The position numbers were made by a program, and so were the translations under genes. A DNA stretch of 64,000 nucleotides, from the NCBI GenBank assembly GCA_963995525.1, contig OZ023205.1:47979748-48043747 (forward strand), given 5' to 3'. Positions 11,001-19,924 of the stretch are shown in pieces. Position 1 is the stretch's first letter. Each line of letters begins with the position of its first letter. The DNA is from Escarpia spicata. Lineage: Eukaryota > Annelida > Polychaeta > Sabellida > Siboglinidae. The notes beneath the pieces were generated by a model. It made no database searches. It was not told the origin of the DNA and worked only from the letters and a program-made list of their open reading frames with translations.

Positions 11001-11454
11001 GAGTGCCCACTGTTGGTATCGTTGTTGACGCGTAAACCGACGAGTGGCGAGATAGCCGAAAATTATATAATGGCATGGTGCTCAGCTTACGAAGCGGCGG
11101 CAAACTTTAAGCATGATAAATTTCTTCTGTTGGAGGTCCGGCGCGTGCTGCGCGTGCTGCTGGATGCGTGCAAGGTATGCGGAGGTTGCCGCGCTCGTAC
11201 AAACACTGCTGGACCGGGAAGTGGCGCATAGTGAGACGATAGACGCTGTGCTTCTGGGTCATGTTGCTAAAAAAGGGGCGGCGGACTAATCATGTGTGTA
11301 TTTGTAGAGGGCGGAACGGCTTGAACGTGAAAACGCCGCTGAGGTAGCCGAGTTCGAGAGACTGCTACTTAACTACGACAATGCGGTGCGTGCAAAACTG
11401 TATGCGGAGGCGTTCGTACAAACACCGATGGACGATAAGCGAGATGCGGCCTAA
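11001..11454 (+). CDS. Downstream exons (11001-11174 and 11308-11454), helical protein of unknown function
   Basis: Exon 11001-11174 follows GTTTGTGTAG and reads in phase 0 to GACGCGTGCAAG before GTATGC. Exon 11308-11454 follows ATTTGTAG, is also phase 0, and ends with a TAA. Together they give a Leu/Glu/Arg-rich, probably coiled-coil protein (FLLLEVRRVLRVLLDACK, then RAERLERENAAEVAEFERLL). Each acceptor has a CTAAT branch-point-like word 10-30 nt upstream, and a third acceptor lies at about 11474. The two tested donors of exon 1 do not keep this frame, so this may be an alternative transcript or a separate gene. No family recognised. Confidence 0.45.
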
Positions 11455-11929
11455 TTATAATGCGTGTTTGTAGGTTTGTAGGACATGTTTTATGCTGTAG
11501 GGGTGCGCGCGTAGCGATAACGAGTTGGACGTTATCATCGAGGAGGCGCTTGGCGTACCACACATCGAACCGCCGACGTACGACGACATGCACGCGCCGT
11601 CGCCAACACCGCCGGAAGTGATACAACGTCAAGTCATCGCGACGCGTCGGGGTCAGTTGGCCTGCCGCTATGAGCGGCATGCGATGGCCCTCTTCGCCGA
11701 GCAACTCGGTGAGACGATTCTGCAGAAGGCGCGCAAACGATGCGGCGCGTGCGAGGTCAATGAAGGCTGCCCGTACGTACATATGGTCGGCTATCGTTCG
11801 GGTCGGCCGACTCGTGTGTACACGCAGTGCTACGACAACGCGTCTGACCTCGTCACGCGACACTTCAACGCCGTTTTGGAGATGTGTCTACATCAATCGT
11901 TGATACCGACTTTCACGCGTCTCGTGCGT

Positions 11930-12891
11930 CTACTGCACGTTAAGGCGACCGGTCAGCACCCGGGACGTGCGGGGGAACTCAATCTGGTCCAGTTCGTGTC
12001 GGACTGGCTGCTCTACCGGCGTCCCGGCGTCGTCCTTCAGGCGATAAACGGGCGGTTCGGACGGGTGCGCCTCTACGACGGTGAAGAGCTCCTCGCTCCA
12101 TTTAGCCATGTATCCTTTTTTGAATTGACCCCTCGTCTTACTGATACGCACGCGATCTCCCTCGCGCAGTTTCGGTTTTTTCCGCCGGCCGCCGCCGCCG
12201 CCGCCTCTGTACAGGCGTTGCCATACGTCCTCCTGATTCGTCGCGTCGACGCTCGCCGGCGTCCTACCGATGCTTCGATGATAGGCGTTGTTGTACGAAT
12301 GCACGAAATCCGGTAACGCCTCTACGTAGCGCAGCGTCTCGTGTTTCGTAAAATAACGCCACATGCGCGTCTTCAAAGTCCGATTGAATCGTTCCACGAC
12401 GCTCGCTTTGTTCTCCTCGTTATGCGTCACGAAATGATGAACGCCGTGACTCTTTAGGAACGTTTGTAGGGGTCGGTTCAGAAATTCGGTCCCCTTATCG
12501 GTCTGCAGCGCGTTCGGCGGCGGCTGCGCACCGCTCAGCAGACGCGCGAAGGCCGCGACGAGCGACGCGCCGGACTTACTCTTCAACGGAACGCACCACG
12601 CCCGCTTCGAAAACACGTCGATGACCGTCAACAAGAATGTTATACGTCGTTGTGTTTTTTCAGCCTAGTCAAGTCGACCAGATCGGCTTGCCACTGCTGG
12701 TTTTGACCGCCCTCGATGACGCAACGTCGTTTGAAACGTCGTTTAACCGGTTTGTGTAGGGAATAGGCGTCCTGCGCCGCTAGCCACCTCTCGACGGCCG
12801 GTCGTCGTCGTCCCCCCTTCGACGCCCGGTGCAACGCGTCGACGCCTCCGTAACTGCCCGCCTGTTTCGGATCGAAGTAGAGTTCATTCAG

Positions 12892-12924
<33 letters not shown>

Positions 12925-12978
12925 TCGTTGTCGAAGGTTTCGTTTTGGACGACGACGACGACTCCACCGGGACACCAT
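11930..12978 (-). pseudogene. Polinton-type rve integrase with one frameshift
   Basis: Retroviral-type integrase that would join element ends to target DNA. The ATG at 12978 lies 34 nt after a TATA box. The frame runs through a poly-Asp tract (GAC repeat, 12893-12925) and WQADLVDL (first catalytic Asp near 12683), stops at 12640, and continues in another frame from 12634. The second Asp (TDKGTEF) is at 12499 and the Glu (VVERFNRTLK) at 12394, giving D-34-E. The C-terminal part has LREGDRVRI and KGYMAKWSEELF, the SH3/chromo-like tail usual in Polinton integrases. A one-base loss near 12640 explains the frameshift. A sequencing error is possible. The zinc-binding HHCC domain is not evident. Confidence 0.88.
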
Positions 12979-13011
12979 GATGACGACGACGACGACCAAT
13001 GAACGACGAAT

Positions 13012-13019
13012 ATTATATA
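13012..13019 (-). promoter_or_regulatory. TATA box of the integrase gene
   Basis: TATATAAT on the minus strand (within CTCTATATAA), 34 nt before the ATG at 12978 and about 65 nt past the stop of the 247-aa ORF. Confidence 0.7.
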
Positions 13020-13084
13020 GAGAGCGATAACCGTGATGACGAGACCGACGACGACGATGGCCGTTCGTTGTGTCGGCGGCATCG

Positions 13085-13825
13085 TCACACCGATTCCCAC
13101 GTCACGACGTCCAACGCTCGTTGTCTCTTTCTAGAGCCCGTACGTCGTCTTCGTGCCGCCTTCCCCGCTGAACTGACCGCCGACTCCTCCGACTCCTCCG
13201 ACTCCTCTTCTCTTTGGCGCCGCCGCCGCCGCTCTATGTACTCCCGATAGCGCGGGTTGCCGACGAACTCCATAGGAATGTTCATACCCTTCAGGCGCAA
13301 CCCGAACTCTCGCCAGCCTAGGGGCTGTATCGTCTTTGTTCTCGTTCGCATGAGATCGTTCACTAGATCGACCATGTTACTCCCCGCGATCGTTTTACCG
13401 TCGTACACGAATTCGCCGCGGTCGTTCCATCGACACAACGGATCGGCTTTCATTTTCGCGATAAGCAGACTCGCCTTCCCTTTTAGCGTTTTCGGCATGC
13501 TGGCTACGATTTCGCGCTCTACGGCCTCCGACGATGGCGCCACCGCCGCGGGCTGCGGCTGTATCTCGCCGCCGTCGGCGTTGACCATCGACACGCGTAC
13601 CGGTTGCGCCGCTCGAGCCGCCTCTATAGTGTTGTAGCGACTCAGCAGTTGATTGTATGACGCCACCTTATCGCGTTCGGATAAATCCGATCGCTCTAGA
13701 ATGTCCTTCATGTCGCTGTCCAGGCTATTCAGCACACGTGATCGGGGCGTGCTGCTCGACGGCTGTGGAAGGAGGCGTTCCACCAATCGCGGGTCGACCA
13801 ACGCCATCTTCTTTGCGTACTGCAT
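13085..13825 (-). CDS. 246-247 aa protein of unknown function, element core gene
   Basis: ATG at 13825. Features in order: MALVDPRLVERLLPQP; near residue 35 a block LDSDMKDILERSDLSERDK; SYNQLLSRYN near 60; a variable Pro/Ala linker; then KTIAGSNMVDLVNDLMRTR near 165; GWREFGLRLKGMNIPMEFVG near 190; and a charged tail with Arg runs and Glu/Ser repeats. From memory the SYNQxLxRY and GSNxxDLVND words recur in uncharacterised metazoan proteins next to the same ATPase and pX-like genes. I could not check this. It may be a structural protein. It has no TATA box and begins two codons after the TAA of the pX-like gene, in the same frame, so reinitiation or readthrough is possible. Confidence 0.75.
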   Translation of the reverse strand: MQYAKKMALVDPRLVERLLPQPSSSTPRSRVLNSLDSDMKDILERSDLSERDKVASYNQLLSRYNTIEAARAAQPVRVSMVNADGGEIQPQPAAVAPSSEAVEREIVASMPKTLKGKASLLIAKMKADPLCRWNDRGEFVYDGKTIAGSNMVDLVNDLMRTRTKTIQPLGWREFGLRLKGMNIPMEFVGNPRYREYIERRRRRQREEESEESEESAVSSAGKAARRRRTGSRKRQRALDVVTWESV

Positions 13826-13828
13826 CAA

Positions 13829-14239
13829 TTACCCCCCGATGACCTGTTTGAGTAGTGGCAGGAGAACGATGCTCGCTAACGGTGCTAGCAGGGCCGTCAG
13901 AAAGCCACCCGCCCCAGTTTGCAAGATGGCTCGCTTCCGCTTCACCGGAATTCGTTTATTGACCAGGTCACGCAGGTGATCTCTGTATTTCGTCAACACG
14001 CGTTTCTTCTTCGGCGACACCTTCACGTTCCCTCTCAGAATATTGTACGCGCAATCGCACATACTACATATGAGACCGACCTCCGAGTGGGCGAGCACGG
14101 CTTTTCGCAGTTCGATGTTCCGCTTATGTCTATCCAACAGCTGCAGGGCGAAAATGTGTCTCTTCACGCGTTGCTCCGACACCGTCGGCGCCAACTTTGG
14201 TCGTCGCTTCGCCGCAACCACCGCGCGTCGTCCCGTCAT
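13829..14239 (-). CDS. pX-like basic protein with hydrophobic GGFL tail, 136 aa
   Basis: The start at 14239 (MTGRRAVV) is chosen because a TATA box lies 38 nt upstream. The frame is open further upstream but overlaps the ATPase end. Features: a basic N-terminus, HIFALQLLDRHKRN, a Cys pair region (CSMCDCAYNILRGNV), a basic stretch (PVKRKRAILQ), then GAGGFLTALLAPLASIVLLP, a Gly/hydrophobic amphipathic end. Adenovirus and adintovirus pX/pVI-type proteins combine basic DNA-binding sequence with a hydrophobic membrane-active segment, and this arrangement fits them. The assignment is by pattern. The stop is TAA at 13831-13829, and the next ORF follows at once in the same frame. Confidence 0.7.
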   Translation of the reverse strand: MTGRRAVVAAKRRPKLAPTVSEQRVKRHIFALQLLDRHKRNIELRKAVLAHSEVGLICSMCDCAYNILRGNVKVSPKKKRVLTKYRDHLRDLVNKRIPVKRKRAILQTGAGGFLTALLAPLASIVLLPLLKQVIGG

Positions 14240-14276
14240 GACGACTAATAAGCGTACGCAGCGACGTCCCTCTCTA

Positions 14277-14282
14277 CTTATA
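14277..14282 (-). promoter_or_regulatory. TATA box of the pX-like gene overlapping the ATPase stop codon
   Basis: The minus strand reads CTATAAG. Its TAA is the ATPase stop (14280-14278). The pX-like ATG lies 38 nt downstream. Confidence 0.65.
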
Positions 14283-14907
14283 GTCGGCCGCCCTTCCGTA
14301 CGTAGACATACTGAAGGGGGTCGTCTGGAAATATACACGTACGCAGGCGCATGTACTCTTCCGTTTCCTGTTTCAGATCCACGAAGAGATAGCCGTACGC
14401 CGCCGACGTCGCGTCTTTTAAAGCCTCTATCATGTAGTTGACCATTCCCGGGTACATCTGTTTCGCTAGGTGACCTACTTGACCGGCGTCTCGGGGGTTC
14501 TTGAATAGCGCTAAGTATTGGGCGTTCAGGCTGATTGTACGGTTTTCTTTCCCTTTCGGAAACATGTTCTGTCGGAGTTGTACGACCGACGTATTACAAT
14601 GATGACTTTTTTTTGTAAACAGGGCCGTCACTCCGCTATCGGTCTCCTCCATGAGGTCGTCGAGTACTACAAGCGTCCTCTTTTTACCGTCTAAATGTGT
14701 CGTAGCCGGCAGGCCGTCTACGAAGTCTATTTTCGGAGACATAGACGCGTAGGCGGTCTGCCACTGCCCGTAGCACCACAGGATTTTTTCGGGCGGTGGA
14801 TCAATCATAGCGTGTCGTATCAGACGGTCGACGAACGTCGTCTTACCGCATCCCGTAGGACCGGATACTATACACGTAAACGGATGCTTCAACAGTGGTC
14901 CGCCCAT
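14278..14907 (-). CDS. FtsK/HerA (A32-like) packaging ATPase
   Basis: 209 aa from the ATG at 14907. Walker A GPTGCGKT is at residues 16-23 and a Walker B-type block LVVLDDLM at about 79-86, followed by LFTKKSHHCNTSV and ENRTISLNAQYLALFKNPRD, the conserved sensor region of Polinton/adintovirus ATPases. These enzymes pump DNA into capsids. The size is usual for the family and the frame is intact, with no missing catalytic residue seen. A TATA box sits 37 nt upstream inside the 3' end of the NADAR ORF. A packaging ATPase without a recognised capsid gene suggests that the capsid is one of the unrecognised genes or is supplied in trans. Confidence 0.92.
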   Translation of the reverse strand: MGGPLLKHPFTCIVSGPTGCGKTTFVDRLIRHAMIDPPPEKILWCYGQWQTAYASMSPKIDFVDGLPATTHLDGKKRTLVVLDDLMEETDSGVTALFTKKSHHCNTSVVQLRQNMFPKGKENRTISLNAQYLALFKNPRDAGQVGHLAKQMYPGMVNYMIEALKDATSAAYGYLFVDLKQETEEYMRLRTCIFPDDPLQYVYVRKGGRL

Positions 14908-14935
14908 TTTCACGACTGATACTGGCTAACGCTTT

Positions 14936-15379
14936 TTACGCGTCTTTATAAGCGTCGCGCACCTCCATCAACAGTTTACCGAGCTTGTTCTCCCCCGCAA
15001 CGTCCCCGATCCTGGTACCCCAGAAACCCTCCCTACTCGGTACCCACTCCACCAATTCGGCGTCCCCGGTGGCCAATAGGTTCAACTTGGCCGACCCGCC
15101 AAACTTACTCATCAACAGCCCCTTCATACACGCGACCCTAACGGCGTTCCATTCGGTTCCCGTTCTCTTTTTTTAAATTCCGTAACTGAGTCGTTTCGCT
15201 AAATAGGGCGATCGCGCTCTTTTGATACACGCGGCGCATTCGAGGTCTTCGTTGAATATCGCTTTCCTATACTGATAGGCTTGCTCGACGGATCGGAAGC
15301 CCCGACCGTACGCCGTCAATCGGCTCGCGTACATATTCGACAGGAACGAGCGCGAGCCGCCAAACTTTATAGGAGCCAT
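14936..15379 (-). pseudogene. NADAR (YbiA-like) domain gene interrupted by one in-frame TAA
   Basis: Reads from the ATG at 15379 to a TAA at 15175-15173, then continues in the same frame to 14936, 147 codons in all, the usual length of a single NADAR domain. The first part has GGSRSFLSN and FRSVEQAYQYRKAIF (the E..YQ..KA active-site block). The second has EWNAVRVACMKGLLMSKF, LLATGDAELVE, FWGTR and ENKLGKLLMEVR, the defining C-terminal NADAR blocks. NADAR proteins are N-glycosidases: YbiA/RibX acts on riboflavin intermediates, and others remove ADP-ribose from guanine. The TAA sits before an A-run. It may be a substitution, a real readthrough stop or an error. TATA box 30 nt before the ATG. 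Confidence 0.88.
14944..14952 (-). promoter_or_regulatory. TATA box of the ATPase gene inside the NADAR ORF end
   Basis: CTTATAAAG on the minus strand, encoded by the last Ala-Tyr-Lys codons of the NADAR frame, 37 nt before the ATPase ATG at 14907. Confidence 0.7.
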
Positions 15380-15408
15380 GACTACCGATAACCCGCTACC
15401 GACACCTC

Positions 15409-15415
15409 TTATATA
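15409..15415 (-). promoter_or_regulatory. TATA box of the NADAR gene
   Basis: TATATAA within CTCTATATAAG, 30 nt before the ATG at 15379. The same CTCTATATAA word precedes the integrase gene. Confidence 0.7.
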
Positions 15416-15594
15416 GAGCCGCCGCCGCCGCCGCTAGATGGCGCATCTAAAAGAGGGCCGACGTCCGGATTCGGACCCGGAATCTTGCGATCCCTAGTCG
15501 AACGCTCTCCCAGGAGAGCTAATCCGGCGCCGGCGCCTATGAGTGGTTTTATCTCGGTTATATACGACGACGTAACTAAGGACGCTATATTCGG

Positions 15595-15857
15595 TAGGTC
15601 CTACGTTGACCGCTAGGGTTAAAATAGTCACTGGGATAACCGTTAGGTGGCGCCTCAAAAAGGGAGGGTCATCAATCAAAAGTGACAGGCCATCAATCAC
15701 GTTTTTTATAAGTATGTTCCCGAAAACGTTTAGTGTCACCAAAATCCTTTGATCTTTTTTTATAAGTATGTTCCCGAAAAAGATAAGGACGTTTTTTATG
15801 CATAGAGCGAGGCCTAAAAGGGGGCGGGGCGTGTCTGTGTGTATCCTTTATACTACT
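15595..15857 (-). repeat. Right terminal inverted repeat
   Basis: Reverse complement of 7999-8260 with about three differences. The outer end is TATACTACT, so reading inward it begins AGTAGTATA. Confidence 0.95.
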
Positions 15858-15863
15858 CACAGT
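15858..15863 (+). repeat. Target site duplication CACAGT (right)
   Basis: Identical to 7993-7998. Confidence 0.9.
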
Positions 15864-16698
15864 GCCTGAGCATTGTTCAATGCAATCACACCATGCACTC
15901 TCTGTAAATATACACGCAAGTGTAATATAATACTGCACATCATTGTACTAACTAACAAGACTCAGTAACTGATATACAACCAATTATCAGTTATAAATGA
16001 ATAAACCAAATAATGACTAACCCTATATCATTATATATATGCGGACATAATGACTCCGTTAAAATGCACTAAAATAGCATAATTCTGCTGTTAGAACAGC
16101 TACTAAGTGTCACATATATAAGCTGAACTTGTCTAGATTTGCAAGTACATGTAAGTGTAATTGCTAACAACAATTAGAAATCAACTTAATTAAACACACC
16201 TATCCTATCAATATATAAGTTACCCACTACACTGGCCCCTTCAGAAGAAACTACTCTGCTAAACTCAATGGGCAGTCGGTCTTTCCACTGGCAGTCAACG
16301 TGCTGTCCCTACTCCCTAGGGAATAACGATACCTGGCACTGCTGCAGACACATCACACAGCCTACTGGGCCAACATCTCGGCAGGGAACATATCAACACA
16401 ATGATCTCCTATTGAGTATTAAAGACTCACGCTAATTACTAGATTAGGAACCATGCAATTGTGTACATAGTGCTTCCTTATCCCAAACAGTGGAATTTAA
16501 CCTGTGCATATCATAATACAAACGGCTGTAAGTGCTGGGGGAAATTCCGCCCACACTGTCAACACAGACCAATTAACTGACCTTCCCAAGGGGAACTTAA
16601 AAGTAACATTAATAGCAAGTATTGGGAGATAATTACATAAATCTACTGTCAGTTATATCCTGGTGCAATCCACCCACCTTACATCTTCATTTTCTCTG
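15864..16698. other. Right flank of the Polinton-like element
   Basis: AT-rich, no gene recognised. Confidence 0.5.
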
Positions 16699-16702
16699 TT
16701 AA

Positions 16703-17387
16703 GGTAGGTAGTATGGATTCCACCAAAAATCTTTAGTTTTCAACACAGATCAACCATATTTGGTATGCAGATACATACCAACATAGTTAAGGTTTTTTCA
16801 TGTTTCGCATAAATTATGCAGATTAGGTATCCAATATGGCCGCCATAATAGGGAAAATTAGGTATTTTTTGCCGTGCTCTAACCAAAAATGTATTCAAGT
16901 TACAAGCTTGTAATTTAGCACAGGCATTACTGTTATGCATATCTACTGCATGAATATCACAGAAATCAGATATGTTGTGTTGTTTACGTGAAAAAAGATT
17001 TGTTGTCGATAAAAACTATTTTGTCTAACTTTTTCACATAATTAACGCCTATAATTCAGAAACCATTAAATATATTATGATTTCTTTTAATTCATGCAGT
17101 AGATATACTCATTAGGCACTGCGGTGCAAAAAAAATTGCAGTTATACCCAGTATTTATTCTACTAGAGTGCAGCAACTTTAAGTACTCACAGCAAAAATG
17201 GTAATCTGAGAAAACGATGATAAGGTAATTTTTTTTACAAAATTCTGCCAAAAGCCATCCGAAGAAACCTCAATATTGCTATATACTAACTGCATATTGA
17301 GGTAAGGATATGAAAGTACATAAATAGCAAAGAAAGTCCTTTTCCAAAAAAATTCTAAAATCACTTTTTAAATCCATACTACCTACC
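16703..17387. mobile_element. MITE with TTAA target duplication
   Basis: Terminal inverted repeats GGTAGGTAGTATGGATT at 16703 and its reverse complement ending at 17387, flanked by TTAA at 16699-16702 and 17388-17391. An internal inverted pair ATATCTACTGCATGAAT lies at about 16937 and 17092. No ORF. TTAA is the piggyBac-type target, but the tip sequence does not let me name the superfamily. Confidence 0.85.
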
Positions 17388-17391
17388 TTAA

Positions 17392-19040
17392 AACACGAAA
17401 CCTCGTGGAAAAATACTGGAGCGCTATGCATGTCCAGCTTCTCTAGGAAACTATGTAATGGCGTCTCTTAATTAATCCTGGCTTAGTGACCGAGGTATGA
17501 CCCTCACTTGGTGACTGCTGGGGAAATTGACACCGCCTGGGAAGAGAACCTAATGGCTTTCCCAGGCAGCATACACTGGCGACATGGGGTCTAACCGCTT
17601 AGGGGTCAGCACACTGTTGGACTTCCTGCTTGATTACAGACGAAAAAAAGTGCATTCTATTTTTGAGAAATGATTTTTTACAATGTTCACTTGCTCTGAC
17701 ATAAGTGCATTTTAGTAGTCAGATTTCTAGATGTGATTGTAGCAGCTGTTGACCGTAAAATGGTGTCTTTTTAGCTGATTTTACTAAGCGGAAGGGTATC
17801 TGGCAGCAATTTGGCTAGTTGACACTTCAGTCGGATTACTGCCTGCATGCATTTGTAAATATTGACGGGTGTCATACATACAGGCATTTTGTAAGAGCTA
17901 GAGATATTAGATTTTGACTAAAATCGACCAGCATGTCAATGAGATGATAATAACAGCAGGTGGGAAGTTTAAGAAACTTTATAGGTCACGTTTTCTTATA
18001 ATCACACAAAACATTAACATGGTCGCCAATGGGAAAACTGACAGTGTGCTGAGCCCAAGTAGAGAGCCTGGCAACGAAAGCACGCTATAGTCATTGCACA
18101 ATGTCGGAGGACGCGTTTTACTTCAAATATCTTGAAACAATTACTGAAAATACATGTATGGCAAAACTACAGTTGAATGGGACAAACTTTTTTTGGATAT
18201 TACAGACTTCTCATCAGTCTGCAAGTCAAAATCACAGTGACGGAACACATGTCTTATAAGGGGGGTGGGGTGCGTAGTTAAGCCTCAATTTGAAAATCTG
18301 AATGAAAATGAACCAATAACATTGCAGCAGGGTGATTCATCAATCGTTTTTTGTTTACTTCAGCTAATTAAACACAAGTGAATATGTTGTCATTGACCCT
18401 AATGAAGTCTGAGGACAGTGATTAGCTGGAGTAGGCCATAGCCGGAGCCTGTTATCAGATTTGTCTACTGACTGGACCTTCTGGCCAATTAAGCAAGTGG
18501 CATTGTTTTCTGAATGTCTGCTAATTAAGCTGTGTAATATTATGTAATTGAACTGCTTGAGACGTCTGGCCTTTGAGGAATTCACATCCTAAGGTGACTT
18601 TTTGTTGATGTTTACCTTTGTAAATAGGACACAAGGTAAAAAAATCAAAATACATTTGAATGTAACGTAACAACTGCCTGTATTGAATTTTCTTATAAAA
18701 CACTTATTGGACTTTCTGGAAAACTGTATCCGGAGTTCATAGTGCAACCTGAGAACGTTGTGCTGGATTACAAATTGTCCAACAGCGAAGTGCTGATTTT
18801 TCTGGTGCCTTGCCAAGTTTGGTGGCACCTTTGAAATGTGCATAAAACACAAACACCTGGAGGGATTACAAAAATTAAAATTGCAGAGTGCTTGTAACAT
18901 TGGTGCCTATAAAGTGTGTTGTTTTCAAAAAAATTCTCCAAAATCACCATGCCTATTTAGTAGCTCAGAAGCAAAACCAATAGAAAAAAGTACCGGTTTG
19001 GTATAATAATATAAATTAAAATTAATAATAATAATTTAGT
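17392..19040. other. No gene recognised
   Basis: Short open frames on the minus strand (18364-18950) have no motif I recognise. Confidence 0.45.
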
Positions 19041-19046
19041 TATTGC

Positions 19047-19247
19047 TCAGTAACCCTGCTGGTTACATATGGATTTCTGCAAAATTCGTTTAGAGTATAT
19101 TCTATTATAATTTATATAGACTTGTTTTGCTAAGGGAATCTGTGCATGCGAAATCCCGATGGCTTGAATCAGTTCGTCGTAAAGACACAGCATATCTTCA
19201 ACATGGTCCGCTTCAACATATAGGGAGCCCTTAACGTAGAGAGGCAT
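19047..19247 (-). CDS. Possible small ORF or exon, 66 aa, unknown
   Basis: Reads MPLYVKGSLYVEADHVEDML and continues with a helix-like DELIQAIGISHAQIPLAK. Its composition looks protein-like, but no family, splice partner or promoter was found. It may be a chance ORF. Confidence 0.2.
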   Translation of the reverse strand: MPLYVKGSLYVEADHVEDMLCLYDELIQAIGISHAQIPLAKQVYINYNRIYSKRILQKSICNQQGY

Positions 19248-19249
19248 GT

Positions 19250-19905
19250 TACATGATTGATTTGAGATCTTATTTTAGTCATTGAGCGCTTACAAATCTG
19301 GATCAAATGAGTCAATAGTTACACAATACGTACAACTGTACATACAAAAAATTATTTACAAAAATAAAACATATTCAATGTAATAGGCTCGTGATATTTA
19401 GCCTTTTGGGTCACTTGTTCAATTATAAACGTTTAAATTTAGGTGAGAAACCTTATCATCTGCTCAGGCTGTGCAATCTCCAAACAGAGGCTTGCTTCCA
19501 AATTACTTTTAAACTGACTATAGCTTTAGCCTTAAATACGAAGATAAAAATACTATAAACCCGGAAGCTAGCCCGTGCCTTGGGACTGCGGCAGGGATGT
19601 CGTTTGATCTCCAAATTAATTAATTTAGTAGTTATGGAATTTAGAAAGAATCATCCGAAATTCCTGAGTTGAACATACCTTACATTTCATTTGGTTTTAT
19701 TTGTTTTTTGTTGTTTAATATCTATAATATGTTATTATTATCTATTTGCGCTGCGCACCTACGTATTCGTCCTCAACTTGGTGAGGTTACCATGGTATTT
19801 GGAAAAAGAAACCAACTAACGCCAACGGCAAAAACAACAGTTTCCCAAAGACAGGCTGAAGAACTGCATGCGTGGATGGATGGGTGGGTGGATGGATGAA
19901 ATATT
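19250..19905. other. No gene; short GGAT repeat
   Basis: Only a GGATGGATGGGTGGGTGGAT run at about 19873-19898 stands out. Confidence 0.5.
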
Positions 19906-19924
19906 GCCCCAGGCCATCCACGCT

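Larger units (their letters stand above)
7999..15857. mobile_element. Compact Polinton/Maverick-like virus-like transposon, 7,859 bp
   Basis: Seen: inverted repeats of about 262 bp beginning AGTAGTATA, a 6-bp target duplication CACAGT, and GC-richer coding DNA within AT-rich flanks. Genes in order: a spliced minus-strand gene (9743-8921), a divergent spliced plus-strand gene (10425-11454), then a minus-strand block read inward from the right end: NADAR, ATPase, pX-like, 247-aa protein, integrase. Known: Polintons are self-synthesising transposons of 15-20 kb with rve integrase, family-B DNA polymerase, protease, ATPase and capsid genes. This element has the integrase, the ATPase and the end structure. 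I see no polymerase, protease or jelly-roll capsid gene. Two genes are broken, so this copy is probably inactive, but the near-identical ends suggest recent insertion. Confidence 0.88.

Noticed and set aside
11525..12316. 263-aa plus-strand ORF
   Set aside because: It lies antisense to the integrase, whose motifs are clear; GC-rich shadow frame.
13257..14441. Plus-strand ORFs across the core genes
   Set aside because: Shadows of the 247-aa, pX-like and ATPase genes; no motifs.
7999..15857. Adenovirus or full adintovirus integration
   Set aside because: The integrase and precise 6-bp duplication fit Polinton-type transposition; no polymerase, protease or recognisable capsid gene is present.
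16703..17387. Naming the MITE as piggyBac
   Set aside because: Only the TTAA target fits; tips do not match what I know well enough, and no transposase is present.
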